The translations under genes were made by a program, and so were the position numbers. A stretch of DNA of 64,000 nt from positions 62,001 through 126,000 of the forward strand of contig NZ_JAMGBF010000036.1 of the NCBI RefSeq assembly GCF_023516615.1, in the 5' to 3' direction. The DNA comes from Streptomyces panaciradicis (GTDB taxonomy: Bacteria > Actinomycetota > Actinomycetes > Streptomycetales > Streptomycetaceae). A model generated the notes under the pieces. That model saw only the letters and a list, made by a program, of their open reading frames with translations, had not been told where the DNA came from and made no database searches. Of the stretch, positions 9,453 through 18,408 are shown one piece after another (position 1 is the stretch's first letter; each line of letters starts with the position of its first letter).

Positions 9453-9496
9453 GGAACTGTGGGTTCCGATTATAAGGAGAAGTTTGGGTCTCTCAA
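9453..9496 (-). promoter_or_regulatory. Consensus vegetative promoter of the amino acid ABC operon, with adjacent inverted repeat
   Basis: On the minus strand TTGAGA (9491-9496) and TATAAT (9469-9474) are separated by 16 nt. This is close to the consensus for the principal sigma factor HrdB, which is rare in Streptomyces. Just downstream of the -10, GGAAC and GTTCC (9453-9457 and 9463-9467) form an inverted repeat that could be an operator or a leader hairpin. The operon start codon is at 9434. Confidence 0.7.
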
Positions 9497-9621
9497 ATCA
9501 AACCGATGGTGACGAGGCCGCCCGGCCTAAGAAGTCGCAAGCGCGGGGAGGCGACAGGAGGGTCATCAGGGGCGGATACCCTCGACTGAGCCGACCACTC
9601 GTGAACGAGGAGAGCACCGCC

Positions 9622-10722
9622 GTGACCCACCCCTTCCTCGATCTGCCCCCGCTGAGCGCCGCGCGGTTCGCCTCCGTCGAGGACCGGGTGGCCCGGCTGC
9701 TCGGCACCGAGCAGGACGTCGTGATCATGCAGGGCGAGGCGCTGCTGCCGCTGGAGGGGGCGATCCGCGGGACGGCGGGCCCCGGATCCACCGCCCTGAA
9801 CGTGATCACGGGGCCGTACGGGCAGACGTTCGGGAACTGGCTGCGGGACTGCGGGGCGACGGTGATCGACCTGGCGGTGCCCTTCCACACGGCGGTGAGC
9901 GCGGAACAGGTCCGGAAGGCCTTCGCCGAGCACCCGGAGATCGACTTCGTCTCCCTGGTCCACGCCGAGGCGGCGACCGGCAACACCAACCCGGTCGCCG
10001 AGATCGGCGAGGTGGTACGGGAGCGGGGCGCGCTGTTCTACGTCGACGCGGTCGCCTCCGTCGGGGCCGAGCCGGTGCTGGTGGACGCGTGGGGCGTGGA
10101 CCTGTGCGTGATCGGCGCGCAGAAGGCGATGGGCGGCCCGGCCGGGGTGTCGGCGGTGTCGGTGAGCGCGCGGGCGTGGGCCCGGATGACGGCGAACCCC
10201 GCGGCGCCGCGCCGCTCCTACCTCTCACTCCTCGACTGGAAGGAGCGGTGGCTCGACGGCGGCCGGAAGGTGCTGCCGCACGCTCCGGCGCAGCTGGAGA
10301 TGCTCGCACTGGAGGCGTGCCTGGACCGGATCGAGGCGCAGGGGCTGGAGGCGGTGATGGGCCGCCATCGCACGGCGGCCGCGGCCACCCGGGCGGGGGC
10401 CCAGGCGCTGGGCGGAGGCCTGGAGCCGTACGTCCACGACGCCCGGGAGGCGGCGCCCGTCGCCACGACGCTTCGGACGCCGGCCGGGGTGGTGGCCTCG
10501 GGGCTGGTGGCACGGGCCCTGGCAGCGGACCCGGCCCTGCCGCTGGCGGCGGGCGGGGGCGCGCTGGCCAAGGAGATGATCCGGGTCAACCACTACGGCC
10601 CGGACGCGACGCCGGAGACCGTGCAGGGATGCCTGGCGGCGCTGGGTGCCGCACTGGCGGAGCAGGGGCTGACCGTGGACCCGGAGGGTGCGCGCCGGGC
10701 GGCGGAGAACGCCTGGCACTGA
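9622..10722 (+). CDS. Class V aminotransferase (alanine/pyridoxamine-pyruvate aminotransferase-like)
   Basis: A 366-residue fold-type I PLP enzyme of the serine-glyoxylate/alanine-glyoxylate aminotransferase group. Visible are VSLVHAEAATGNTNPV, the cofactor aspartate in FYVDAVASVGAEPV, and the PLP lysine in CVIGAQKAMGGPAGVS. The N-terminal VIMQGEALLPLEGAI and GPYGQTFGNW segments are typical of the class. The GTG at 9622 has GAGGAG at 9607-9612; a GTG at 9601 is possible. It stands alone, divergent from the amino-acid ABC operon, which might point to an amino-acid donor, but the substrate is not determined. Confidence 0.85.
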   Translation: MTHPFLDLPPLSAARFASVEDRVARLLGTEQDVVIMQGEALLPLEGAIRGTAGPGSTALNVITGPYGQTFGNWLRDCGATVIDLAVPFHTAVSAEQVRKAFAEHPEIDFVSLVHAEAATGNTNPVAEIGEVVRERGALFYVDAVASVGAEPVLVDAWGVDLCVIGAQKAMGGPAGVSAVSVSARAWARMTANPAAPRRSYLSLLDWKERWLDGGRKVLPHAPAQLEMLALEACLDRIEAQGLEAVMGRHRTAAAATRAGAQALGGGLEPYVHDAREAAPVATTLRTPAGVVASGLVARALAADPALPLAAGGGALAKEMIRVNHYGPDATPETVQGCLAALGAALAEQGLTVDPEGARRAAENAWH

Positions 10723-10773
10723 CCGCGGCCGATTCGAGACGGCGTTGCCGGACCCGCGTGCCATGCTGCCCGC

Positions 10774-11307
10774 ATGACCATCGAGACGCGCCCCGTCCTT
10801 CCCGACGGCCGCCCCGTCCCCCGGCTCACCGGCGACGAACGCCCCATGCTCGACAGCTGGCTCGACTTCCATCGCGCCACGCTGGAGCTGAAGTGCAAGG
10901 AGCTGGACGACGCCCAGGTGCGGGCCGCCGCGGCCGAGCCGTCGGCGCTCACGCTGCTCGGGCTCGTGCAGCACATGGCCGAGGTGGAGCGGAACTGGTT
11001 CCAGCGGACGGTGGCGGGGCTGGACGTACCGCCGGTGTACGGCGAGGGCAACGAGAGCGGGTACGGACTCGATCCCGCGCGGGGGCTGCGGGAGGCGCTG
11101 GACGTCTGGCGCCGGGAGATCGCCCGGGGCCGGGAGCTGTGCGCCGGGCGGCCGCTGGAGCAGACCGGGCGGCTGACCGACGGTCCGATGGCGGGCGCCG
11201 AGGTGAGCCTGCGCTGGGTGCTCATCCACATGATCGAGGAGTACGCCCGGCACAACGGGCACGCCGATATCCTGCGCGAGCGTATCGACGGAGTTACCGG
11301 CGCCTGA
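10774..11307 (+). CDS. DinB family protein (DUF664)
   Basis: A 177-residue four-helix-bundle protein of the DinB/DUF664 group. The metal-binding histidines are visible in [14 protein letters not shown] and in [20 protein letters not shown] near the C terminus. Relatives include mycothiol- and bacillithiol-dependent S-transferases and maleylpyruvate isomerases, so a thiol-transfer role is plausible but unproven. It is short, complete, monocistronic, and followed by the ~300-bp ectoine promoter region. Confidence 0.85.
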   Translation: MTIETRPVLPDGRPVPRLTGDERPMLDSWLDFHRATLELKCKELDDAQVRAAAAEPSALTLLGLVQHMAEVERNWFQRTVAGLDVPPVYGEGNESGYGLDPARGLREALDVWRREIARGRELCAGRPLEQTGRLTDGPMAGAEVSLRWVLIHMIEEYARHNGHADILRERIDGVTGA

Positions 11308-11614
11308 ATTCTGCGGCATTTACTCAATACAATTCCGAGGCAGCTTCCCGTCTTCTCCTGCCCGCTCTCCCCGGCCCTAAACGCAAAGATTTCGCGAACG
11401 TCGGCGGGGGTGATTCGGGCAGATCTCGTGAGGGTTACACGGGTGTGACACGTTACACAAGCGGCCCGTTTTGTGCGGTATTTACCGGCCAAAACAGGCC
11501 CTTTCGGTCGCGACTCCGGAGTCCACTCGCGCCCGCGCGATAACATACGCACCGCCCACACGTAACCCAGATCGGCCATGCATTTTTGAATTCCTCTCGG
11601 TAAGTTCAATTTGC
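11308..11614 (+). promoter_or_regulatory. ectABCD upstream region with AfsQ1-type operator
   Basis: This 307-bp gap has no credible gene and is clearly less GC-rich than its surroundings. At 11434-11449 it holds GTTAC, six bases, then GTGAC, which fits the GTnAC-n6-GTnAC box of the response regulator AfsQ1. A third GTTAC follows at 11452-11456. AfsQ1 and GlnR are reported to act on ectABCD in S. coelicolor. The ectA start is about 160 bp downstream. Confidence 0.6.
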
Positions 11615-12130
11615 ATGACCGCCGCACAAGCAGATTCAGCACAGTTGCAAATCGACCGTCCCTCGGTGACGGACGGCGCAGCGCTGTGGCGGATAGCGCG
11701 CGACTCGAAGGTGCTCGACCTGAACTCGTCGTACAGCTATCTGCTGTGGTGCCGCGACTTCGCCGCCACCTCGGCCGTGGCGCGCGACGAGCACGGCGAG
11801 GCCGTCGGCTTCGTCACCGGCTACGTGCGGCCCGACCGTCCGCGCACCCTGCTGATCTGGCAGGTGGCGGTGGACGAGGCCCAGCGCGGGCGGGGACTGG
11901 CGGCCGCACTGCTGGACGGGCTCGTCGCCCGGTGCACCGGCGAACACCGGATCACCGCGATCGAGACCACCATCACGCCCGGCAACACCGCCTCCGAGCG
12001 CCTGTTCACATCGTTCGCCGAGCGGCACGGCGCCGGGGTGGAGCGCGAGGTGCTGTTCGACACCGGCCTGTTCCCCGACGGTCCGCACGACCCGGAAGTC
12101 CTGTACCGCATCGGCCCGCTCTCCCACTGA
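11615..12130 (+). CDS. ectA: L-2,4-diaminobutyrate N-acetyltransferase
   Basis: A 171-residue GNAT enzyme that acetylates the gamma-amino group of L-2,4-diaminobutyrate, the second step of ectoine synthesis. The family pattern is clear: DGAALWRIARDSKVLDLNSS, CRDFAATSAVAR, the acetyl-CoA loop QRGRGLAA, and TTITPGNTASERLF. The ATG at 11615 gives the family N terminus; no strong ribosome-binding site is visible. First gene of ectABCD. Confidence 0.97.
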   Translation: MTAAQADSAQLQIDRPSVTDGAALWRIARDSKVLDLNSSYSYLLWCRDFAATSAVARDEHGEAVGFVTGYVRPDRPRTLLIWQVAVDEAQRGRGLAAALLDGLVARCTGEHRITAIETTITPGNTASERLFTSFAERHGAGVEREVLFDTGLFPDGPHDPEVLYRIGPLSH

Positions 12131-12206
12131 CGCCGGCCACCCCTCACTCCCTCACTCGCAGCTGACGACCCCACGCACTCCCCCACGCAACGAGGAGCGA
12201 TTCGTC

Positions 12207-13478
12207 GTGACCATCACCCAGCCCGACCTCAGCGTCTTCGAGACCCTCGAGTCCGAGGTGCGCAGCTACTGCCGCGGCTGGCCCACCGTCTTCGACCGTG
12301 CGCACGGCAGCCGTATGTACGACGAGGACGGCCACGAGTACCTGGACTTCTTCGCCGGCGCCGGCTCGCTCAACTACGGCCACAACAACCCGGTCCTGAA
12401 ACGGGCGTTGATCGACTACCTGGAGCGGGACGGCGTCACGCACGGGCTCGACATGTCGACCACCGCCAAGCGGTCCTTCCTGCAGACCTTCCAGGACCTG
12501 GTGCTGCGCCCGCGGGACCTGCCGTACAAGGTCATGTTCCCCGGGCCGACGGGCACCAACGCCGTCGAGTCGGCGCTGAAGCTCGCCCGCAAGGTCAAGG
12601 GCCGCGAGGCCATCGTGTCCTTCACGAACGCCTTCCACGGCATGTCGCTCGGCTCCCTCGCCGTCACCGGCAACGCCTTCAAGCGGGCCGGCGCCGGCAT
12701 CCCGCTGGTCCACGGCACGCCGATGCCCTTCGACAACTACTTCGAGGGTCAGGTCCCGGACTTCCTGTGGTTCGAGCGGCTGCTGGAGGACCAGGGCTCC
12801 GGTCTGAACAAGCCCGCCGCGGTGATCGTGGAGACCGTGCAGGGCGAGGGCGGCATCAACGTGGCACGCCCCGAGTGGCTGCGCGCGCTCGCCGACCTGT
12901 GCGAGCGGCAGGACATGCTGCTCATCGTCGACGACATCCAGATGGGCTGCGGCCGCACCGGCGCCTTCTTCTCCTTCGAGGAGGCCGGCATCACGCCCGA
13001 CATCGTCACCGTCTCCAAGTCCATCAGCGGCTACGGACTGCCCATGTCGCTGTGCCTGTTCAAGCCGGAGCTGGACATCTGGGAGCCGGGCGAGCACAAC
13101 GGCACCTTCCGCGGCAACAACCCGGCCTTCGTCACGGCCACCGCCGCGCTGGAGGCGTACTGGGCGGACGGCTCGGCGATGGAGAAGCAGACCCGCACGC
13201 GCGGCGAGCAGGTCGAGCGGGCGCTGGCCGCCATCGCCGAGGAGAACAGCGGCGAGGTCAAGGAGTACCGCGGCCGCGGGCTCGTGTGGGGCATGGAGTT
13301 CCACGACAAGGAGCGCGCCGGCCGGGTCGCGCGGCGCGCCTTCGAACTCGGCCTGCTCATCGAGACGTCGGGCCCGGAGAGCGAGGTCGTCAAGCTGCTG
13401 CCGGCCCTGACCGTCACGGCCGACGAGCTCGACGAGGGGCTGAGCGTCGTCGCCCGGGCGGTACGAGAGACCCGCTGA
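12207..13478 (+). CDS. ectB: Diaminobutyrate--2-oxoglutarate transaminase
   Basis: A 423-residue class III aminotransferase converting L-aspartate semialdehyde and glutamate to L-2,4-diaminobutyrate and 2-oxoglutarate. The family features are [20 protein letters not shown], the cofactor segment [15 protein letters not shown], the aspartate in [15 protein letters not shown], and the PLP lysine in [13 protein letters not shown]. Length is standard for EctB. It begins 76 bp after ectA, preceded by a GAGGAG ribosome-binding site. Confidence 0.98.
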   Translation: MTITQPDLSVFETLESEVRSYCRGWPTVFDRAHGSRMYDEDGHEYLDFFAGAGSLNYGHNNPVLKRALIDYLERDGVTHGLDMSTTAKRSFLQTFQDLVLRPRDLPYKVMFPGPTGTNAVESALKLARKVKGREAIVSFTNAFHGMSLGSLAVTGNAFKRAGAGIPLVHGTPMPFDNYFEGQVPDFLWFERLLEDQGSGLNKPAAVIVETVQGEGGINVARPEWLRALADLCERQDMLLIVDDIQMGCGRTGAFFSFEEAGITPDIVTVSKSISGYGLPMSLCLFKPELDIWEPGEHNGTFRGNNPAFVTATAALEAYWADGSAMEKQTRTRGEQVERALAAIAEENSGEVKEYRGRGLVWGMEFHDKERAGRVARRAFELGLLIETSGPESEVVKLLPALTVTADELDEGLSVVARAVRETR

Positions 13479-13537
13479 ACCCCGGCCGTACGCGCGACCC
13501 ACCGAGAAACCCGCCGACAAAGGAGAAGTGCAGCACA

Positions 13538-13942
13538 GTGATCGTCCGCTCGTTCAAGGAGATCGAAGGCACCGACCGGCATGTGAAATCCGCGTCCGGC
13601 ACCTGGGAGAGCAAGCGCATCGTCCTGGCCAAGGAGAGGGTCGGATTCTCGGTGCACGAGACGATCCTCTACGCGGGCACGGAGACCCACATGTGGTACG
13701 CCAACCACATCGAGGCCGTCGTCTGCACCCAGGGCGACGCCGAGCTGACCGACCGCGAGACCGGGCAGACCTACCACATCACGCCCGGCACCATGTACCT
13801 CCTCAACGGCCACGAGCGGCACACGCTCAAGGTCAAGGAGGACTTCCACTGCATCTGTGTCTTCAACCCGCCCGTCACCGGCCGGGAGGACCATGACGAG
13901 AACGGCGTCTACCCGCTGCTCACCGAGCCCGAGGAGGTGTGA
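13538..13942 (+). CDS. ectC: L-ectoine synthase
   Basis: A 134-residue cupin that cyclises N-gamma-acetyl-diaminobutyrate to ectoine. The N terminus [18 protein letters not shown] and the cupin motifs ([33 protein letters not shown]) are those of EctC. The GTG at 13538 is preceded by AAGGAG about 12 nt upstream. It lies 60 bp after ectB and 7 bp before ectD, consistent with one polycistronic message. Confidence 0.97.
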   Translation: MIVRSFKEIEGTDRHVKSASGTWESKRIVLAKERVGFSVHETILYAGTETHMWYANHIEAVVCTQGDAELTDRETGQTYHITPGTMYLLNGHERHTLKVKEDFHCICVFNPPVTGREDHDENGVYPLLTEPEEV

Positions 13943-13949
13943 GAACCCC

Positions 13950-14837
13950 ATGACCACCGTCACCGATCTCTACCCCACCCGCGGCACCACCGAGGTGTCG
14001 GTCCCGCGCCAGGACCCCGTCGTGTGGGGCGCCCCCGACACCCCGGGCCCGATCTCGACCGGCGATCTGCAGTCGTTCGAGCGGGACGGCTTCCTCGCCG
14101 TCGACCAGCTCATCGCCCCGGACGAAGTGGGCGTCTACCAGCGTGAGCTGGAGCGGCTCGTCACCGACCCGGAGATCCGGGCCGACGAGAGGTCGATCGT
14201 CGAGCCGAAGTCCAAGGAGATCCGCTCGGTCTTCGAGGTGCACCGGATCAGCGAGGTGTTCGCGAAGCTGGTGCGCGACGAGCGGGTCGTCGGCCGGGCC
14301 CGGCAGATCCTCGGCTCGGACGTGTACGTCCACCAGTCGCGGATCAACGTCAAGCCCGGTTTCGGGGCCAGCGGCTTCTACTGGCACTCGGACTTCGAGA
14401 CCTGGCACGCCGAGGACGGCCTGCCCCACATGCGCACGGTGTCCGTCTCGATCGCGCTGACCGAGAACTACGACACCAACGGCGGGCTGATGATCATGCC
14501 CGGCTCGCACCGGACGTTCCTGGGCTGCGCCGGCGCCACCCCGAAGGACAACTACAAGAAGTCGCTGCAGATGCAGGACGCGGGCACGCCCTCGGACGAG
14601 GCGCTGACCGAGATGGCGAGCCAGTACGGCATCAGGCTGTTCACGGGCAAGGCCGGTTCGGCGACCTGGTTCGACTGCAACGCCATGCACGGCTCCGGCG
14701 ACAACATCACGCCGTTCCCGCGCAGCAACGTCTTCATCGTCTTCAACAGCGTGGAGAACAAGGCGGTGGAGCCGTTCGCGGCGCCGATCCGGCGCCCCGA
14801 GTTCATCGGCGCCCGGGACTTCACCCCGGTGAAGTGA
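13950..14837 (+). CDS. ectD: Ectoine hydroxylase
   Basis: A 295-residue non-haem Fe(II)/2-oxoglutarate dioxygenase that converts ectoine to 5-hydroxyectoine. The metal triad is visible: His and Asp in FYWHSDFETWHAEDG and the distal His in NAMHGSGDN. The 2-oxoglutarate arginine lies in PFPRSNVF. The EctD signature of this double-stranded beta-helix is intact. The start ATG at 13950 follows the ectC stop by 7 nt, with GAGGAGG inside the end of ectC. Its presence means the strain should make hydroxyectoine as well as ectoine. Confidence 0.97.
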   Translation: MTTVTDLYPTRGTTEVSVPRQDPVVWGAPDTPGPISTGDLQSFERDGFLAVDQLIAPDEVGVYQRELERLVTDPEIRADERSIVEPKSKEIRSVFEVHRISEVFAKLVRDERVVGRARQILGSDVYVHQSRINVKPGFGASGFYWHSDFETWHAEDGLPHMRTVSVSIALTENYDTNGGLMIMPGSHRTFLGCAGATPKDNYKKSLQMQDAGTPSDEALTEMASQYGIRLFTGKAGSATWFDCNAMHGSGDNITPFPRSNVFIVFNSVENKAVEPFAAPIRRPEFIGARDFTPVK

Positions 14838-14849
14838 CCCCCTGAAAGC

Positions 14850-14895
14850 ACCGGGCCGGGGCCTCCTCGTGTGGGACGGGAGGCCCCGGCCCGGT
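14850..14895. terminator. 17-bp perfect hairpin between ectD and a convergent gene
   Basis: Positions 14850-14866 pair perfectly with 14879-14895 around a 12-nt loop. It lies 12 bp after the ectD stop and 8 bp before the stop of the convergent aminotransferase-like gene, so it can serve both as a bidirectional terminator. Confidence 0.85.
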
Positions 14896-14903
14896 CGCGT
14901 CCG

Positions 14904-15956
14904 TCACCCGGACAGCGCGTCCAGCAGACGGTCCACGTCCGCGGGCGTGTTGTAGAGGTGGAAGGAGGCGCGCAGATTGCCGGCCCGGTCGGACACCTCG
15001 ATGCCGGCCCTGCTCAGGGCCGGCTGGCGGTCGCCGAGCCCGGGGACCGAGACGATCGCCGAGCCCGGCGCGGGCACCGCCTCGTGCCCGAGGCGCGCGA
15101 GCCCCTCGCGGAACCGGTCGGCGAGGGCCACGTCGTGCGCCTGGACGGCGGCCACGCCGAGTTCCTCGATCAGGTCGAGCGAGCGGCGCAGTCCGGCGAA
15201 GGTGAAGAGGGCCGGGGTGAGGTCGAACCGCCTGGCGGAGTGGGCGAGTTCGGCGACCGGGCCGTAGCAGCTGTCCCACGGCCGCTCGCCCGCGACCCAG
15301 CCGGCGAGCACCGGGGTGAGCCCGCCGAAGTCCTCCGGCACCACGAGGAAGGCCGCGCCGTGCGGGCCGAGCAGCCACTTGAAGGAGACCGTGGCGCTGA
15401 AGTCGTAGGCGTCGGCGTCCACCGGCAGCCAGCCGGCGGCCTGCGAGAAGTCGACGTAGGTGCGCGCCCCGTGGGCGCGGGCGGCCTCGCGCAGGGCGGG
15501 CAGGTCGGCGACGCGCCCGTCCGCGGACTGCGCGGCGCTGACGGCGACCAGTGCGGTGCCGGGGCGGACCGCCTCGGCGATCCCCTCCAGCGGCACCGCA
15601 CGGACCTTGAGGTCGCCGCGGACGTGGAAGGGGTTGAGGACCGAGGTGAAGTCGTCCTCGGCGGTGAGGACTTCGGCGCCGGACGGCAGCGAGGCGGCGA
15701 TCACCGCGGTGTGCGCTGCGACGGAGGCGCCCGCCGCCACCCGGGTGGCGGGAACACCCGCGAGCCGGGCGTACCCGGCCCGGCAGGCCTCCACGTCCTC
15801 GTGCAGCGGGGTCAGCGGACGGCCCTGGGCCCGCAGCAGCGCCGCCTGGTGCAGGGCGGTCACCGTGCGGGCGGGCAGCAGGCCGTTGCTCGCGGTGTTG
15901 AGGTAGGTGCTCTCCGGGGCGAACTCGGCGCGGACGAGGCTCTCGAAGGTCTCCAT
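14904..15956 (-). CDS. Aminotransferase class V-fold PLP-dependent enzyme
   Basis: A 350-residue fold-type I PLP protein related to cysteine desulfurases, kynureninases and isopenicillin-N epimerase-like enzymes. Signatures are STYLNTASNGLLPARTV, the cofactor aspartate in ARTYVDFSQAAGWLPVD, and the PLP lysine in FSATVSFKWLLGPHG. No conserved active-site cysteine loop of a desulfurase is visible, so sulfur mobilisation is not assumed. I take METFESLV (start 15956); an ATG at 15992 would add 12 residues but lacks a ribosome-binding site. Substrate unknown. Confidence 0.82.
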   Translation of the reverse strand: METFESLVRAEFAPESTYLNTASNGLLPARTVTALHQAALLRAQGRPLTPLHEDVEACRAGYARLAGVPATRVAAGASVAAHTAVIAASLPSGAEVLTAEDDFTSVLNPFHVRGDLKVRAVPLEGIAEAVRPGTALVAVSAAQSADGRVADLPALREAARAHGARTYVDFSQAAGWLPVDADAYDFSATVSFKWLLGPHGAAFLVVPEDFGGLTPVLAGWVAGERPWDSCYGPVAELAHSARRFDLTPALFTFAGLRRSLDLIEELGVAAVQAHDVALADRFREGLARLGHEAVPAPGSAIVSVPGLGDRQPALSRAGIEVSDRAGNLRASFHLYNTPADVDRLLDALSG

Positions 15957-16051
15957 GAGTCCACTCTGGGCCCCGGGGAACCCATAGTCCATTGCCGTTT
16001 TCTGCGTGGTTTCCCTAAGCAGGACTTATGAATGCGCCCCGACCTGCGTGT

Positions 16052-16768
16052 TCAGCTCTGCGGCACCGCGCATCCGTCGGGACCGCAGGCGTCCGCGTCG
16101 CCCTGGTCGAGGAGCTGCAGCGGGGAGCGCTCGCCCCAGGCCTGGGTCAGCGCCTGGGTGAAGACCTCGGCGGGCTGGGCGCCGGAGACGCCGTACGTGC
16201 GGTCGAGAACGAAGAAGGGGACGCCGTTGGCGCCCAGCTCGGCGGCCTCGCGCTCGTCGGCGCGGACGTCGTCGGCGTAGGCGGTGGGGTCGGCGAGGAC
16301 CTTGCGGGCGTCCTCCGCGTCCAGCCCGGCGGCGACGGCGAGCTCGACCAGCCGCTCGTCGCCCTCGGAGAACACGGAGCGCTCCTCGGCGAAGTTCGCC
16401 CGGTACAGGACCTGGATCAGCTCGTCCTGCCGGCCCCGCTCCTTGGCGAGGTGCAGCAGGCGGTGCATGTCGAAGGTGTTGCCGTGGTCGCGGTCGCGGG
16501 TGCGGTACTCCAGGCCCTCGGCGGCGGCCTGCGCGCCCAGGTTCTCCTCGCCGGCCTGCGCCTGGGCCTCGCTCATGCCGTACTTCCTGGTGAGCATGGT
16601 GATCACGGGCTGGACGTCACCCTTGGCGCGGCCCGGGTCCAGCTCGAAGGAGCGGTGCACCACCTCGACCCGGTCGCGGTGCGGGAAGGCGGCGAGCGCC
16701 TTCTCGAAGCGCGCCTTGCCCACGTAGCACCAGGGGCACGCTATGTCCGACCAGATCTCGACCTTCAT
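16052..16768 (-). CDS. DsbA family oxidoreductase (FrnE-like)
   Basis: A 238-residue cytosolic thioredoxin-fold protein with the CPWC active site in IWSDIACPWCYVGK at the very N terminus, a large helical insert, and the cis-proline segment GANGVPFFVLD. This is the FrnE/polyketide-associated DsbA subgroup, which reduces or isomerises disulfides; no signal peptide is present. The last residues (DACGPDGCAVPQS) hold two further cysteines that could bind metal or form a regulatory disulfide. Confidence 0.9.
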   Translation of the reverse strand: MKVEIWSDIACPWCYVGKARFEKALAAFPHRDRVEVVHRSFELDPGRAKGDVQPVITMLTRKYGMSEAQAQAGEENLGAQAAAEGLEYRTRDRDHGNTFDMHRLLHLAKERGRQDELIQVLYRANFAEERSVFSEGDERLVELAVAAGLDAEDARKVLADPTAYADDVRADEREAAELGANGVPFFVLDRTYGVSGAQPAEVFTQALTQAWGERSPLQLLDQGDADACGPDGCAVPQS

Positions 16769-16836
16769 GTTCTCTCCAGCTCGTACGGGTACGGAGGCCG
16801 CCTCCGCCGAGTGGGTGAACGTTCAAGCAGCGGGGA

Positions 16837-17340
16837 TCATTCCCCCGCCACCGCATACCGCAGGAACAGGTGGTGGTCGTCCTCGGCGGGCGGGTTCTCC
16901 GGGTCGGGGACCCAGCCCTGGCGGGCGTAGAAGGCCTGGGCACGTTGGTTGTCGACGTGGACGTCGAGGACCGCGACGCGGCGGCCGTCGGCCTGCCACT
17001 GTTCGGCGCAGGCGGTGTGCAGGGCCGTGCCGACGCCGCGGCGCCAGGCGTCCGGGTCGACGTGGAACTGGTACAGCTTGACCGTGTCCGCGTCGGCGTC
17101 CGGCGGGGTGCGGAAGGAGGCGACGGCGACGATGCGGCCCTGCTCGACGAGGCAGAGCACCTCGCCGTCCGGCCGTGTGATGGCGCCGTGCCAGGCGGCG
17201 AGCCAGTCGGTGCCGTCCTCGGGGACCCCGTCCGGGTAGTAGGTCGCCCGGGCGCGCGCGTGCAGGGCGGTGACGGCCTCGGCCTCGGCGGGCAGCACCG
17301 TGCGGATCACCCGGGCGCCCGTGACTCGGTCACTGATCAT
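16837..17340 (-). CDS. GNAT family N-acetyltransferase
   Basis: A 167-residue acetyltransferase with the acetyl-CoA motif WRRGVGTALHTACAEQW and the downstream VLDVHVDNQRAQAFYARQGW, typical of the GNAT fold. The substrate is unknown. The ATG at 17340 overlaps the stop of the upstream GlxA-type regulator as ATGA. The two are translationally coupled, so the acetyltransferase is probably controlled together with that regulator. Confidence 0.88.
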   Translation of the reverse strand: MISDRVTGARVIRTVLPAEAEAVTALHARARATYYPDGVPEDGTDWLAAWHGAITRPDGEVLCLVEQGRIVAVASFRTPPDADADTVKLYQFHVDPDAWRRGVGTALHTACAEQWQADGRRVAVLDVHVDNQRAQAFYARQGWVPDPENPPAEDDHHLFLRYAVAGE

Positions 17341-18338
17341 GCTGCGGAGGACGTGTCCGCGGAGGCCGCGGTTCCCAGCCGGCTGAACTGCGTGCGGTAC
17401 GCGCTCGGCGTCAGGCCGGTGCGGCGGACCACATGGGCGCGCAGCGAGTCGGCGGTGCCCAGGCCGCTGGCGCGGGCCACCTGGTCCATGGGCAGGGTGG
17501 TGGTCTCCAGCAGCTCCTTGGCGCGCTCGATGCGCTGGTGGAGCAGCCACTGCAGGGGGCTGACCCCGCTCTCGGCGCGGAAGCGGCGGGTGAGGGTCCG
17601 TACCGAGACGCCCGCGTGGCGGGCCAGGTCGGTGAGGGTGAGGGGCTGGTCGAGGTGGCGCATGGCCCAGCCCCGGGTGTCGGAGCAGGCGTTGCCGCGC
17701 TCCGGGGGCAGCGGGGTGTGCGTGAACTGCGTCTGGCCGCCGGGCCGTACGGGCGCGACGAGCGCGCGCCGGGCGACCTCGTTGGCGACGGCGGCGCCGT
17801 AGTCGGTGCGGATGACGTGCAGGCACAGGTCGATGCCGGCGGCGTAGCCGGAGGAGGTGACGTACGGGCCGTCCTGGACGTAGAGGACGTCGCCCTGGAG
17901 GTCGACCTCGGGGTAGCGCCTGCGCAGTTCCTCGGCGTGCGCCCAGTACGTCGTCGCCCTGCGGCCGGCCAGCAGGCCCGCCTCGGCGAGCTGGAAGGCG
18001 CCGGTGCACAGGGAGGCGACGCGCTTGCCGTCGGCGGCGGCCTCCTTGACGGCGGCCACGATCCTCGCGTCCGGCTCGTAGGGCGCGCCGGTGCCGGCGA
18101 CGACGACCGTGTCCGCCTCCCGCACGGCGTCGAGGCCGCGGCGGACGTACAGGTCGAGCCCGCCGCTGGTGGGCACCGGTCCCGGCTCGGCGGCGCAGAT
18201 GATCACCTCGTAGCCGGGCCGCCCGTCCACCTCGACCTTGCCGAACAGCATCTCGGGGATGGCGAGGTTGAACATCGACACGGGCGAGGGCGCGATCACG
18301 GCGATGCGGTGCGGGGCGAGCGCCTGGGGCTGGGGCAT
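17337..18338 (-). CDS. GlxA-family transcriptional regulator (DJ-1/PfpI plus AraC HTH)
   Basis: A 333-residue regulator. The N-terminal two thirds are a DJ-1/PfpI-like sensor domain (PSPVSMFNLAIPEMLFGKV, elbow cysteine in VASLCTGAFQLAEAGLL). The C-terminal third is an AraC-type double helix-turn-helix (LARHAGVSVRTLTRRF, QVARASGLGTADSLRAH). GlxA-type regulators sense metabolites or act on amino-acid and amidase genes. The ATG at 18338 has GGAGG upstream. It is divergent from the MFS exporter at 18409, the most likely target (inference), and coupled to the GNAT gene. Confidence 0.9.
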   Translation of the reverse strand: MPQPQALAPHRIAVIAPSPVSMFNLAIPEMLFGKVEVDGRPGYEVIICAAEPGPVPTSGGLDLYVRRGLDAVREADTVVVAGTGAPYEPDARIVAAVKEAAADGKRVASLCTGAFQLAEAGLLAGRRATTYWAHAEELRRRYPEVDLQGDVLYVQDGPYVTSSGYAAGIDLCLHVIRTDYGAAVANEVARRALVAPVRPGGQTQFTHTPLPPERGNACSDTRGWAMRHLDQPLTLTDLARHAGVSVRTLTRRFRAESGVSPLQWLLHQRIERAKELLETTTLPMDQVARASGLGTADSLRAHVVRRTGLTPSAYRTQFSRLGTAASADTSSAA

Positions 18339-18408
18339 GGCCAGAACCTCCGGTTCCCTGTCGTTCAGGCCACTACTGTACGACGCGGCAGATCCGCAGC
18401 ATGGACCC

